The notes below the pieces were generated by a model, which was not told where the DNA came from, searched no databases, and saw nothing but the letters and a program-made list of their open reading frames with translations. The position numbers were made by a program, and so were the translations under genes. From contig JNDT01001683.1 of NCBI GenBank assembly GCA_000697055.1, positions 30,737 to 94,736 of the forward strand: DNA of 64,000 nucleotides. The letters are read 5' to 3'. The DNA comes from Saksenaea vasiformis B4078. Lineage: Eukaryota; Mucoromycota; Mucoromycetes; Mucorales; Saksenaeaceae. Shown piece after piece: positions 25,886 to 39,756 of this stretch. Position 1 is the first letter of the stretch. Each line of letters begins with the position of its first letter.

Positions 25886-28800
25886 ATCGCATTGCGTTGC
25901 TCACTGACCACAGCTACATTCTTTGGCGGCATCGCGGAAAATGATGACAAACAGAGTGGTCAATAGCTGTATTTATTTATAGGTCCATTGATAAATTGCT
26001 AAACCATGACCCAATAACTGTTAATTTTTGCATGAATCTGTAAAAGTCTGCAATGTAATGACCCCATTTCGTACGTAGGGGTTGCTCTCGTCGGTGTCTG
26101 TATGACGGCTCTATGGCTCACAGCCTAGTTCTTTCTCGGAAGATTTTGCCACATATGCTGAATGAAACAGTTCCCCGCGATATTCAAGTATATCGCAAGG
26201 AACCAAGAGTCGCATATTAGATGGAGAAGGCTTACTGTACCGGCCGTACTAATAAGTTGGCAAGGCCACAAGTACTAGTTACTTTCATGCAGAGTCACCT
26301 AATCATTTGTAGTCTTGTAAACGCTAGTTCATGTTCTCGATGTCAATTGTTTATTGCATGCGCGCGATAGTTCAGCGTCTCTTATATGAGTTATGATGAA
26401 TCCGTATTTAGGGAACATGGTTGTATTCACTCGGCTTTTCCTATAAATCTCTGCCTCGGTTGCTCCACCACCCGTTCCAAGACGTCTGGTACATCCTCGT
26501 CGATACAATCCAGCTGGTGCGTTTTTTATGTTCCTCAAAGATTCTTTCAGGTCCTTTTCTGTATCATTTGACCCACTGTGTGACATATGAACATGTATTT
26601 CAAGTAATTCGAAACAGCAAACGATGCTCAAACAACAGCTTGAAGGATTCCACTTTGTCCTGATCTGCTGTGGCGTCTGGTTACGCTTGATCGGTATTTA
26701 GCCCTTTGCGACATCGATCCTGGTCTATGCACCGTTTTCTATTTACGTGGCGTCTCTCTTGTTGTCTCCGCCTGAGGTGGTTTGGAAAAGCACTGTGTAT
26801 GACCAACACGTTTCATGACCGTACTGCAATATGATCTGTGGATTCTCGTCTGCCATACTCGTCGATATACGAGCCTTCTCCATCTTCGTACACATGCCCA
26901 TTATGAAATAGCTTTCAGTGCGATTGTGATAAAATAAAGATTCGGACCGACGGCGCTGGTGCAATTTATATAACCTGGAAGGACACTGACGCTTGTGCAA
27001 CCACACGTCCTGGAAATGCGACATCTGGTCTGCCAGATTGCGACGCCTGCTTTTAGAGGCTTTGCCGTTCATCCTCGGTTACCTGTGCCTTCAATTTGTA
27101 CTAAGTGCGACTCTCTTTTTCCGGGGACTTGTGTATCTGATCCACAAAATAGCTTATCTCCCGTTTCCTTTTTCAATCGCGATAAAGAAGCCATAAAATA
27201 GCAACTGACTGTTCCAAAAATTTCTTTGATATAAATCGGTTCATACCAAGTAGGGGAAATAGCTAGAGGCATATACGATAATAACAGGACGGGATTCAAC
27301 CGTACTACAAATGATCTTGATAATTCAAGACATGACCGACCACAGAATCGTAGAGCTTTTTTACTCATAGCCTAAGCTCGAGTGGAACCGAAAAAGCATT
27401 CGTAGTGGAGCCACAATAATAATTTTTATCTCATGACACGCATCCCACAAAAATGAGATCTTTGGAAAGATCACCGTCAATGTCCATATTTCCATCGATT
27501 GATCGTGCTCAACCAGCAACAGAAGCAGAATGCAATGTTAGTTATACCTAGCAAGTCTCGAAAGAACTCTGGGCGGAGGATATACCAAGACGATGAAGCG
27601 GTACAAAGGTAACGCTTTTGACGAGACAAAGCATGAACCACACGATGACAGGAGGCAAAAAATTGGATAGAGACAGCCCATGTTAGGGAATAATTCCTCC
27701 AAAACGGGCTCTCAGTGCGTGGAAAATGATAAGGTAGACAAGTCATCAACCGTGTCAGATGACATGGCTACACATCCAAAAACAAAAGTGTCAAAAAAAG
27801 GAAAAAGAGAAAAAAAAGTTGTCGTTAAAAAAGCAAGAGGAGTACGAGCGAAGAGTGCATCGCGCAGCAGTACCACTTTATCGTCTTACACATCTCGTGT
27901 CCGAAACCCAGATTCTGAAAATTGGGTACCTTCTGTAATGACCTATCTGCAGTTCAATGCAATGGTACTGCAAACCACAACAGTTGATACGACGCCTGTC
28001 GAAAAGGTAACTGACCAATGTAGATGACACCAATCTCTGCTGAAACGTGGTGTCGTACCGAAATCTTTTCTTGCACGTATATCATGTTCAGAAGAAATGC
28101 TACATTGAAAAAGTTTACTCGTCCTACCAAGAAGTAGTTTGGACGTTACCCAACAAAAATACAAGGTTCGAGAACCATGAGAAACTGTTCCGATGATACG
28201 ATCAGTCAAGCATCAGGAGCATTGATGGAATGGAATGGAAAAAAAAAGTCGTATCATTGGATTTCTTATTTCGCACGCATGCTGACATTCACAAGTGGTG
28301 TAAGAATAGAAGTGAAAAAAATTTCTTAAACAAGGAATATAGCGACGTGGACAGTTACAAGCAGTAGGAGCCACAGTTCATAACGTCATGTTCTTTCTAA
28401 GCATCATTATCTAGGCCCTGGTTTAACTTAGGGATGTTACCACTGTAATTGGGAAACAGGGTTCGAACACAAGTCAGATGGCTCACATCATCGTGCTTGT
28501 GCAACATACCAAGAACTTAACTGAACTGTACAGACATCTGCAGAGTGATTTCATCTGTTCGAAGAACAGGTTTTTCGATTCAGGCACGTTCTAGAAAATG
28601 TTGTATTTCAACGCTAAAATTTCATTATGTGGAGAGCTCCTGAACCGATAACAATGCGGAGAAATGCACAGGAGAACAAAGAAAAAGCATACAACCATGC
28701 ATCTTATTCGGCATGTTTTCTTTTCTTTTTCTCAAGAAGACGTGGCGTCTGTGTTTTCTCACGATGTTAATGTATGGTATTTTTTCCTTTTTGTTCCATT

Positions 28801-29940
28801 TTCTTTTTCCTCTACGTAAATTCGGCAGCTAACCGAAAGATTGTTTATTGTTTGCATTACCATGCTTTTGCGAAGAAATCTGTCTTGATATCATATGTTT
28901 CTGAAACAAATAAAGTCCAAACACATCACTTGCAGTATGTTTCTTTTACCAACTCTCCGGGTTGTGGTAATGAACATGTTAAGCTCATGATGATGAGGAA
29001 GCTCGCTTTCTCCTTTTTTTTCTTTCTTTTTTTAACGAATAAAGAGCCGGGTTGATCTACGAACCTTCAATGTTGTACAAATACGAATCTAATTCTCATT
29101 GTTAGGGAAAAACGCCTAACTGGGCAGAAAGAAAGAAATGCCATCTCTACAGTTGCTCTATTTTCCATTTTTTACCTAAGCTAAAATTTTTATGAACTGA
29201 CATGACAACCTAAAGAGGTCTCGGTTATTTCTTTGAAAAACCGCGATTGGAGGTAGTACGTAGTTGCAGAATTTGTATATAGAGAAAAACATAGAACATT
29301 GTCTCGTGAAGCATTGAATTTGCTTTAAACGGAGTAACTATCCAAGTTAAGTAATATGTATCGTTTTTGTATGTACATGACCCTAGAAAAACCTTAGATG
29401 GAGACAAATAGGGAAAAATTCTAAATGCTCTGGCGCCTGACACAAAGAATATCTCGGTCTCTCTAAGAACCAATCATGTCCATGTCTGTTTCCGATTACG
29501 GGCGACACAAACTTCAAGGGTCGCTTAATGCATCCTCCTATGGATGCTACTTTATGAGCACCTCTTAGAAAATGGAAGCCTGTATAGAGAAACGCGATCA
29601 TTATGAAGAAATTCGCGAAAGGTTCTTAGCACATGGCGGTTGAACATTGATGTCTAAATGTGGAAATTTCGTTACAAAATAAGTCAAGTCACTTTGCTGA
29701 TAATGAAAAAAGATACGATGGCGACACACCGGATAACCAATTTATCAAGTTTACTCCATGATGCAGAAAAAAAAGAAAAATAAAAAAAAATTAGGGTTTG
29801 TGGAACTTGGTTCTTGCTCCGTTGAAGGAGTAATACCCGCTTGGCCTGGGCGTTTGCATAAAAAGAGATCGGTGTGTCCCTATCGCCCCTTTTCTCTCAC
29901 TTTTTTCCTCACTTTTTTTTATTTACCTTCTCAATTCACT
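25886..29940. other. Gene-poor region
   Basis: About 4 kb with scattered short ORFs on both strands and many stops. A basic Lys-rich plus-strand ORF at 27680-28027 and minus ORFs at 26329-27072 have no recognisable motif. I see no intact gene. The final 100 bases are pyrimidine-rich leader of the OPT transporter gene. Confidence 0.5.
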
Positions 29941-32385
29941 ATGACAGCCTCCGTTGCTGAGAATCGGAGTGATGTCGTCCATGAACATGTTGAAGAACAC
30001 GTAACAGATAATGGAACAACCACAAAAGTCGAATACAGCGAGAAGTTCGGTGAAGCTTATGATTTCGAACCCGTGCAAACACATGGTGAAAATGAAGAAG
30101 ACTCACCTATCGAAGAAGTGCGAGCTGTCGTGCCAAAGTAAGTCCTTTTCTATATGACATTTTCCCATGTCTCTGACTTTGATCTCTTTGGCCAGCACGG
30201 ACGACCCTACATTGCCCGTCTACACCTTCCGTATGTGGTTCCTGGGACTTGTTTTCAGTTGTTGTTTAGCCTTTGTCAACCAGTTCTTCTGGTACAGAAA
30301 ACAAGCCATGAGTTTGACACCGCTGGTGGTCCAGTTAGTGTCATTTCCTGTCGGTAGACTTATGGAACGAATCATCCCCAAATCTCGCTTTTTCAACCCC
30401 GGTCCCTTCAACATGAAAGAGCACGTACTGATCACTGCCATGGCCAATTGCTGTGCAAACACTGCCTATGCTGTCGATATCATTACTATCCAAAGGTTGT
30501 TTTACAAGGAAGATCTCGGATGGGGAGGTGGTCTCCTCTTGATCTGGACTACCCAGTTAATTGGTTTCGGTATGGCCGGCGTCCTCCGACCTTACCTTGT
30601 CTATCCCTCTTCCATGGTTTGGCCCACGAACTTGGCCAATATCTCTCTTTTCCGTTCATTCCACATTCCCGATAATAACTGGACCGGCCCTTCCCGTTTC
30701 AAATGGTTCTCTTACTGTTTTATCGCCATGTTTGTTTACTACTGGATTCCAGGATACCTCTTCCAAGTACTGGCCTACTTCAGGTAAAAAGAAAAAAAAA
30801 GGCGAAAGGAAACAAATGCCTAGTTCATGTAGACTCACCTTTTTTTTTTTAATGTATTAGCTGGGCTTGTTGGATCAATCCAAGTAACCAGCGTCTTGCT
30901 CAAGTGACTAGCAGTTTCAACGGCATGGGTGTCCTTGCTATTTCCTTCGACTGGCAGACCATCGTTTCTTTCCTTCAGTCACCCTTGCTTGTTCCATGGT
31001 GGGCTATCGGCAACATTGCAGTCGGTTTTGTCATTGTTGCCTGGGTCTTCGTGCCTGCAGTCTACTACAGCAATCTGTGGAATACGCAGCGGTTCCCTAT
31101 TATCACGCAACACTTGTTCGATAAATACGGCGACCGTTGGAATAACTCCAAAGTGCTGACACCCGAAAACATTTTGGATGAAGCCAAGTACGCAGAGTAT
31201 GGCCCTGTATACATGACCGGTTTCTTTGCTTTTACCTATGGCATTATGTTTGCTGGTGTGACCTCCGTCCTGACCCATACGTTCTTGCACCATCGTGAAG
31301 ACATCGTACGTCAATTCAGAGCTTCCCGTACAGAAGACGAAGATATCCATCGCAAATTGATGCGCGCTTATCCCGAAGTACCTAGCTGGTGGTACTATTC
31401 CACTTTCCTTATTTCCTTCGGTGTCTCTTTCGCTGTCATCTACTGCTGGCCAATCCACCTGCCCTGGTGGGCTATGATTCTTGCCATCGCCATCCCTGCT
31501 GTCTTTGTTCTGCCCATCGGTATTATCCAGGCCATTACCAACCAGCAACCCGGTTTGAACGTCGTCACTGAATTCATCATTGGTTACGCGTTACCTGGCT
31601 ACCCTATTGCCAACGTGACATTCAAGACCTATGGTTACATTTCCATGTTCCAATGTCTCACCTTTGTCAGTGATCTTAAACTCGGCCATTACTGTAAAAT
31701 CCCACCGAGAGCCATGTTCCACGTTCAAATGATCGGCACCGCTATTGCTGGCGTGGTGAACTTGGCTACTGCCCGCTGGTTGATGGACTATATCCCCAAC
31801 ATCTGTACAGAGGCAGCCGACCCTTTCAGCTGTCCCAACGCACAGACCTTCTTCTCCGCCTCTGTCGTCTGGGGTGCCATCGGCCCAGGCAAGATGTTCG
31901 GCCCTGACTCGCCTTATCGCCCCATGCTCTGGTTCTTCCTTATTGGTTTCCTCCTACCCATCCCCTTCTACTATCTCGGCAAGAAGTATCCCAACACTTG
32001 GCTCAAGTATGTCCACATTCCTCTGATGTTCAATGCCACCGGTATGATGCCTCCAGCCATGCCAATCAACTTCTCCATGTGGTGCGCAGCTGGTTTCGTC
32101 TTTATGTACTGGATCCGAAAATACCGCCATGAATGGTGGATCAAGTACAACTATGTCACATCCGCAGCATTTGATTCAGGTAAAACAACTCTTTCTCGTA
32201 AGAAAGATCCAACTAAATGCCCATTTCTATTTTTTTCTTTCCCTTTAGGTGTTGCTATATGTGCATTGGTAATCTTTGGTGTCTCCATGCATCATGATCC
32301 GCCAAAATGGTGGGGAAATGGTGCAGGTTCCACATTCGTGGACCACTGTGACCTTGCAGCTGTCAATATGACCCATATCGGTTAA
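29941..32385 (+). CDS. Oligopeptide transporter, OPT family
   Basis: Four exons: 29941-30137, 30196-30783, 30861-32179 and 32249-32385, giving 746 residues. OPT carriers import small peptides (or metal-ligand complexes) with protons across the plasma membrane. An acidic cytosolic head of about 65 residues ends in VVPNTDDPTLPVYTFRMWFL, the standard entry into TM1. The family motifs NPGPFNMKEHVLI and KIPPR (in HYCKIPPRAMFHVQ) are intact, and about 14-16 hydrophobic helices can be followed. The C-terminus is VDHCDLAAVN-rich, as in fungal OPTs. The open frame extends upstream to 29758, but that part is low-complexity leader; 29941 follows a long pyrimidine tract and gives the normal family length. 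The substrate cannot be told. Confidence 0.95.
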
Positions 32386-32675
32386 CGGAGGAATTGCCCC
32401 GAGAACCTATCTATTTTTCTTTTACTCTTCAAACTGTACAATGTATACTCCATAATGGTTTATTTTCTTTCTTTTCTTCTTCTAATGTCTGTTTTACCTT
32501 TCTATCTTTTTCAAGATGTGTAGCGTTATATTTCCTTTTTTTTTTAAAAAAGAACAAACAAACCGACATCTTTTTCTTCGCATGCCGGCGTGTCGAAAAA
32601 AAAAAACACATTAAACTAGTCCAAAAATATTATCTCTTTTTCTATATTTACATCATTTGCATATTTTGTGTGTTT

Positions 32676-35355
32676 TCACCAGCCTGTCATCTCACTGACG
32701 ACGGCCCGTTCTCTATCTTTGCTCATTTCACCATAACCAATCACACGCATCGAGAAGCGGCCACTTCCTCCTGTTAAGCTTCGCAAGGCGCTTGAGTAAC
32801 CAAGCATGGAGCTGAGTGGTACATGCGCCTTGATTCTTTGTTTGGCCTTGTATTCATCCACATCTCCGCTGACCAGCAACGAATCATGCGGGATATAGAC
32901 CTGCGAAATAGCTTCGTGATCACCTTCCGTTCCTTCTTCCTCCGACGTCTCAAGACCAATGACATGGCCGCGACGCGTACCGCTCAGGTCGCTCACCACG
33001 TTGCCAATGTGATTATCGTTCACTTCGGTATAAACCTCCATCATGGGTTCAAGCAAACAAGGCTGCGCTTGTTTGACAGCATCCTGCACCCCCTTGGCAA
33101 CACACGCAGACAATGCACCGACGGTTGTCTCGGCAAACATACCAAATTCGGAAACTTTGACTTTCAGCTTGGTCAACGGGAAGCCAAGGACAGCGCCACG
33201 CGCAAGACCAGAGAGGACACCCGTATGGACAGCTTGACGGATATCTTCTTGGCTGAGTTGAACAGAGGACTCCTCTGGCTGATCCTTCTGTGTCTGCTGC
33301 AAACTGTCCAGGTCCATGCCAAATCGGTTACCCGAATCAAGTATCCAGCCTTCCGCCGGTTCTTCGTCATCTTCAATAGGCGAAATCTCAACCTTGCAGG
33401 CCGCTCTTAACTGCTTGCCGAGCACTTCTTTGTTCAAGGTGGCCATGGATGTCATTGCAGAGCGACAGGTCTCGCGATAACTGATACGCATTTTTCCCAT
33501 CTCTGCTTTGCATTTAAAATCGTTCAACAGGCGGTCCTTCACAATCTCCAAATGCAATTCACCCATGCCACTCACAAGACGTTGTCCGCTTTCTTCGTCT
33601 GTCCATACTTTTAACGAAGGATCTTCACGCGTCAAATGTTTCAAGGCTTCCTCCACCGCTTTCTCTTCAGATACAGAAGCCGGTTCGACTGTTGCAAAAA
33701 AGGCAGGGCTGGGAATCTCAATATTGCTGAGCTGAAGTCCTGATTTGACAGCAGACGTGTCGTTGGATTGGACAAGCGTGTCGCCTGTTCTCGTTCCTTT
33801 CAGACCCACAATCACGCCGATATTACCGCTGCCAATCGATGGAATTTCTTCGACATCCTTGGCATACATTTGCAACAATTTGTTGACGCGTTCTTTGCTG
33901 TTGGTGGTTGTATTGTGTAACGTCATACGGGTGTTGATCTTGCCTGAATACACCTTGACGTAGACAAGGGGTCCTCGTCGAGCATCATGCGTCACCTTGA
34001 AAGCCAATGCGCGTAGTTTTTCCGTTTCGGATAGAGGAACCATGGCCGTCTTTCCATTGTACATGGTTGCCACCGCCGCCGGACGATCCAATGGGCTCGG
34101 TAAATAATCGATAATCGCATCCAACACCGGCTGCACACCCTGGTTTTTAAAAGCTGCACCACATAGCACCGGTACTGCTTTGTTTTCCAGCGTCACTCTT
34201 CGCAACGCCTCTTTAATGGCTTCGGGTTTCACACGTGCATGGTCCCCGTCCGCTTCATCAAAGAAAACTTCCACAATACCGTCATCCAATTCAGCAAGCG
34301 TCTCCACCAGCGCAGTACGAGCACGCATCGCCTCTTCCACCAAAGCCTTATCCTTACAAGAACTAGTCTCTAAAGGTGTTTTTCGCATCACCGACCCGTC
34401 TTCATGGCTGGGATCCCATTCAATCACTTCCATGGTGACAACATCGACAACAGCCTTGAGGCCTTTGAGTTTCTCATTGGTCTGCTCGTCATGCATAATA
34501 GGCAACTGTAACACCAGAGGACGTGTGCGTAATTTCTTCCACATTTCACGTACTGTACGTCCAAATGCTGCTCCTGTACGATCGAGCTTGTTGACAAAGG
34601 CAATACGAGGGATGTTGTACTTATTCGCCTGTTTCCACACAGTTTCTGTCTGAGCTTCCACACCAGCAACACCATCCAAAATAGTGACAGCACCATCGAG
34701 TACACGGACGGCTCGTTCCACTTCCATCGTAAAATCGACATGCCCAGGGGTATCAATCAAATTGATGCGGTTGCCTTGCCAACCAAAAGTAATCGCCGCA
34801 CTATTGATCGTAATCCCACGTTCTCGTTCAGCAGCAAGATAATCCATCACCGTATCACCGTCATCAATATCTTTTAAAGAAAAAAAAATTCATCAGAAAC
34901 GGGAATTATCATCATCAGCTTCCAAATCTCTCACCTCCGATTTTTGTCGTCACCCCGGCATAATACAGCATACGTTCCGTCGTTGTCGTTTTTCCTAATT
35001 TTTGATCCTAAATGTATCCTAATTTCCTTCGTGTGGAAGAGAACGTACCTGCATCAATGTGTGCAATGATACCAATATTGCGTGTCTTTGGAATAGTAAA
35101 GTCTTTTGTGCCTGGATCATTATGTAAGTCAATGCATTGAAGCGATCGCCGAGGATCTTTACTGGTTGCAAATGCTCGACATTGGTATACGGCTCGGCAA
35201 GGGACAAGAAGAGTACTTCCTGATCGTAATGCACTTGCATGCCTGGCCAATGAAGGCCATACCGTTTGAAGCATGAGGAAGGAAGGAACAGGGGTGGCAA
35301 GACGTGACTGTACCACATTTTTTTTAACTCTCCCTCGGGGGAGACGGTGAATCAT
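32676..35355 (-). CDS. MEF2: Mitochondrial ribosome-releasing factor 2 / elongation factor G2
   Basis: Three exons: 35355-35049, 34994-34935 and 34870-32676, giving 853 residues. The first about 60 residues are basic and Ser/Ala-rich, a mitochondrial presequence. The GTPase motifs are AHIDAGKTTTERM (P-loop, formed by splicing), AAERERGITINSAA (switch I), DTPGHVDFT (G3) and NKLDRTGA (G4). Domains II to V follow. The form MDYLAAERERGITINSAAIT and the GWQGNRINLIDTP context resemble the EF-G2/Mef2 branch, which acts with RRF in ribosome recycling, more than EF-G1. The most upstream in-frame ATG is 35406 (MKKKKTRF); 35355 (MIHRLPRGRVKK) gives a better presequence. The 261-base gap to the divergent PAC3 gene is a likely shared promoter. 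Confidence 0.92.
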
Positions 35356-35616
35356 ACCATGATCCGAAAGGCAGCTCAGCTCGAAACGGGTCTTTTTCTT
35401 CTTCACCGACTACAAGACCATAGTTATGTCCATTGACAGTGGTGTATATCCTACAGTAAGTTCGCTGCACAGCACAGCTGAGCGCCTAGATAGTTGCTAG
35501 TGCGTGGTCTACTTGGATTAAATGGAGTTTCCGGTCCAACGACATTGATAGAGCATATATGTATAGCGGGGAAAAGAAATAAAAATCGCCTTTTTTCGTT
35601 TCTTTTGGGGGGAACC
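35356..35616. promoter_or_regulatory. Divergent promoter region of MEF2 and PAC3
   Basis: Only 261 bases separate the two start codons on opposite strands. A TATA-like ATATATGTATA at about 35553-35563 lies about 60 bases before the PAC3 start. Shared regulation is inference. Confidence 0.45.
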
Positions 35617-36082
35617 ATGACATCCTTTCCCATTCAAAATCGTCAGGCGGGATTTACCATTGATGACCAACATACAGAAATCTTTATTTCTGGATTTCTA
35701 GACAAAATCTTTGTTGTCGTAACGCAATACGGCAGGATCGGTAGCTTGGTAAAGTATATATATATACCTTGCTCTTTTTCGCGTCATGCATACTCATCTG
35801 ACTTACCAGATCCAAACTACGCTGGACGTCCCACCGCATCAGGCAAAAGATCCCAACGCCGTACCAACAACAAGTCATTTCTTGTCGGGTGAATCCAGTG
35901 GTCCACAAAGCGATCTGTACGTGTTGTACGCTACTTCGATTTCACAAGCCATTGCGGCCATGAATCCTAATGAGAAACGACCTGTTCTATTGGGGATTGC
36001 ACTTAAACCGATGGAGGAATCAAACAGAAAAGAGATATTTCATGCCATTATGGATAAAATCATGGCAAATGCAGTATGGTAA
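35617..36082 (+). CDS. PAC3: Proteasome assembly chaperone 3 (PAC3/PSMG3-like)
   Basis: Two exons, 35617-35748 and 35810-36082, giving 134 residues. PAC3 helps build the proteasome alpha ring with PAC4 in the cytosol. The central strand pair FLDKIFVVVTQYGRIGSL matches the best conserved part of PSMG3 (VVVTQFGKMGTL in the human protein, from memory of the family). The second exon carries a loop and VLLGIALKPM, then a C-terminal helix ending IMANAVW, as the family ends in V-W. The family is small and fast-evolving, so the call rests on the motif pair and on the length, which is right. The intron is GTAAAG...ACCAG and keeps the frame. Confidence 0.82.
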
Positions 36083-36103
36083 AAATTGATTGATCTATTA
36101 TTA

Positions 36104-38410
36104 TTATTCTTCGTCGTCGTCGTCGTCGTCCAAAAACATCTTGTCAAATTCTTTTCGATCCATGCGACCTTTTCGCACTTTCTTAGCCATTCTTTCCTCT
36201 GCTGCAAGTTCTTCCCAGTCATCTTCGTCGTCTTCTTCTTTTTGGGCATTCAGTTCATCTTGTTTCCGTTTAATGGCTTCTCGTTTGCGGTCTCGCTTTG
36301 TTTTCCGTTCTTGTTTCCGTGCCTTTGCATCCTGTTTACCTGACCATGCGACATTGGTTCTAGAAACGTGCATTTTTTTAAAAAAAATTCTTACTGTACA
36401 GTGCAGATAATACGCTACTTACTTCTTGACTTTGTGATCTCGTACGGGTGCAGGTTTTTCAGTTTCTTTTGCCATTTCACGTTGTCGCTTGGCTTCACGT
36501 TGCTTGTCCATGTATTTGAAACTATTCCACTTTTTTTTTTCCATAGTATGTCAGTCACCCTCCTGTTTCTACAAAGAAAAAACTTACATCCATCTCTTCT
36601 GGTACAAAGGCTATAGCTTTTTGATCTTTCAGTTCTGGCATTTTAGGTAGCTGAAGAAAAAAGACAAAAAAGAAACATAAGCTGTCTATCCATTCATCCA
36701 TCTATCGTCTTTTTTTTTCTTTTTTTTTTCTTTACCTTCAACAGGCCGAAGCCGTTGGCTACACGACCTAGATCGATATCCTTGAGTCTGAAAATATAAT
36801 TGGCTTCATGCTTGGAATAAGCGCGTACCCAAGACACAAAAGCCTTGACGCCGCGGTCATGCAAATCACGGTCTGTTTTCACAATGCCGCGTAGTGTGCT
36901 AATAAATTCCGGTACCGCAGGATCTTCCACTTCCTCCGATGTCACTTTTTCTTCGCCGATCACTGCATTATCTTTGGTTGATCCGTCGGCTAGACGATAG
37001 GGTGCACGTTCCAGTGGAATCTTGCGCAAACGTAGAAAATCGACGTAGACTTCCTCACGTCCACGAACCAAGAACACAGTGGCCTTTCCTTTACGACCTG
37101 CGCGTGCTGCACGGCCTGATCGATGTGCAAACGCCTTTGGATCTTGTGGTGGATCGATCTGGATCACATAATCTACATCAGGAATATCAAGACCGCGCGA
37201 GGCGACATCCGTACACAGTAAAAGCGCAGGTACAGCGGGTGGTAGTTGTGTATAAGCGGTATAGGTAGCCGTCCGCCGTTTGGTTTCCATTTGTCCGTGA
37301 AGCGAGTGGACCGAGAAGGGTTTCAGTGCGGGAATGCGTGTCAGGATTTTATAAAAGTAGTCGACGCAGGCACAGGTGGCAAAATAGACGATAAATTTAC
37401 GGGCACCCTCCAAATCAGCCATCTCGGCTTCCAAGAGTCGCACCATCTGCGCCAGTTTCTGTTCCGAGTCGCATACAATGTAGCTGATGTCCAAGGATGC
37501 TGGTGTACGTTGGGCTTGATTATGCAAGTCTTCCACTTTGACGACAATGCGGACAGGATTTCGCAGACCAGCACGGACCAGTTCCGAAATGGCTTCCGTC
37601 ATGGTAGCCGAAAATAGACCTGTGCGTCTCTGCTTAGGCAACTGAGCAATGATACTGCTTAATTGCTGAGAAAATCCCATATCCAGTAATCGATCGGCCT
37701 CGTCCATCACCAACACTTCCAATTCTTTGGTATTGACCAGTTTGGACGAGGATCGACAAAGTAATTCTTCAAGACGTCCTGGTGTACCGATCAAAATACG
37801 AGGTGCTGTTTGTTTAAATGTTGTCACATCCTGCACCAATGTGGTGGTTCCGCCAATAAATAAGCCAAGACCGAGCTGATCCTTGCGTGGATGATCACGA
37901 ACAAACAACTCGAATACCGAATGGATCTGCTGCGCCAACTCACTAATAATAATAACAACAACAACATCATCATCATCATCTGATTAATCAACTTGTCCTT
38001 GTTTTCTTTCTTTTTCTTACCGAGTAGGAGTAATAATCAATGCACCGATTTCATGATTTCTCAGTGGTTCTTCTCGTCGTAGCAGTTTCTCCAAAATAGG
38101 AATCACAAAGGCCAGCGTCTTTCCAGAACCTGTTACAGCCTAGCTAGAAACTTTAATTTTTGCATACATTAAAGTAGACCTGTCTCCGTACCTCGACAAC
38201 GACGTCTTTATTTTTCATAAAGAGAGGAATGGCACCAGCTTGAACGGGTGTCATGCGATCAAACCCCATGGATGCCAACGTATACATTCTACAACCAGTC
38301 GTTCATTGACGGGTCTACACAACTAAAAAAAGAAAAGTGTCTTACATTTCATTGCTGAGGGGTGTTTCGAGGGTACTCCAGGACCCGGCATGATTCGGTA
38401 CATTGCTCAT
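36104..38410 (-). CDS. SPB4: ATP-dependent RNA helicase SPB4 (DDX55-like)
   Basis: Seven or so exons on the minus strand from ATG 38410. Spb4 acts in late 60S pre-ribosome maturation in the nucleolus. The start [19 protein letters not shown] is followed by [20 protein letters not shown] (Q motif region), motif [57 protein letters not shown] and [13 protein letters not shown]. The [10 protein letters not shown] form and the C-terminal domain ([19 protein letters not shown]) are typical of Spb4 rather than other DEAD-box proteins. A Lys/Glu-rich tail ends in an Asp run encoded by GTC-type repeats at 36110-36130. The long exon 37938-36736 reads into an intron at GLLK|GTAAAG; the tail exons at 36655-36104 complete it. 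Confidence 0.94.
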
Positions 38411-39717
38411 GATCGATCAAAATCTTTTGAATAGGAACAAATTATTTCGCTGTTTTTGTTGGTCGGGTCGGGGACCGGACAAATTGCCTTTTGCGCCGCT
38501 CAAAATTTCCTTTTTTGCATGGTTTGACTTGAGAGAGAGTGAGAGGGAGAGAAAAAGCATGCAAGGAACCTTCACCCCTTGATCTGTGTAGTCGGCGAAA
38601 AGAGGTGAGAAAAGGTTAAACAGGTGGCTCATGCATAAGCATGCGTCCATGGTTGAGCGTGAATCAAAGAAAGATTGGTCATTGCACACTTTAAGGGGAT
38701 ACCGCGTGCCACTGAATTGCAGCTAAACAGAAAAAGACTAAAAAATATCCACTCATTCGACTCTCCTAAAAAGTGTCTGTGCTATGTCATTCTATCTACG
38801 TGATAGTGGCGATCATAGTAATGGTGAGGGAAAGAATGTGTTCCATGGCAGTTGGTTGTATATTGACATGAAGTCTGCCAATGCAAAAGGGGGCGGGAAG
38901 GTGAACAGCTCGTGACACTTGGACATTGAACGACAACAACAGCAATTCCTTGGATAGACATAATGTAATAAAGTTTTGCATCAACCAATATTCCAAAAAA
39001 TTAGCATTTCATTTGCGTCATTTAAACATCTAGTATGAACCTGATTTCTTGGCTGACCCAAAACATTCTCTTCGTCTTTTCCAAGAATGGCATATTGTAT
39101 GAGCAAATGATAAGTCTTTCCTTGAGGCTGTGCAAGTTTATGCAGCAACAAACCTGTGTTCTCTTATTTTATTGACAACAATCACTCCATTATATATATA
39201 TATATATATATTTTGTCTGTGCTAGATAGACATTTTTCTTTTTTCGGGGAATTCGTGACAAATAGGCTGTGAGGAAAGTCAGAGATGTAAAGTTTTTTCT
39301 AAGGCTGAGTGTTTGGTGCAAAAGTCTACCAGTGGCCAATGGGAAGGATCAATCTTCCAACCCACGCGGAAAACATGGTGCAGAGCACTTGTTTTTTTTT
39401 TCTGTAAGGTCACGCCTTTTTTTTTTCTCTCTCTCTATAATTGGCAGGTGAAACCATATAATGCAGCACATTTGTGCACGAAGATCTACTAAAGGGAAGA
39501 GAGGAGTTCCAAGTCGACCAGATGACAAGTATGGTTACCCGAGAATAAAGCAAGACTACGGGCGGAGAACATAAGAGAAAAAATGTTTTGCACCAGCGGA
39601 CCAATTACTCCCTGCTCACGAGATCCATAGGTTTTAACCTAAGCATGCGTGTCCATCGGACTTGAACTTTACAGAGATAACAACAACCACCATCATGAGA
39701 CACTATTTCTTATGGCA

Positions 39718-39756
<39 letters not shown>

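Noticed and set aside
28455..28475. GGTTCGAAC, like a tRNA B box
   Set aside because: Flanking bases do not pair into a T stem and no A box or acceptor stem is found.
30979..31548. 189-residue minus-strand ORF
   Set aside because: Antisense to the OPT transporter exon; no motif.
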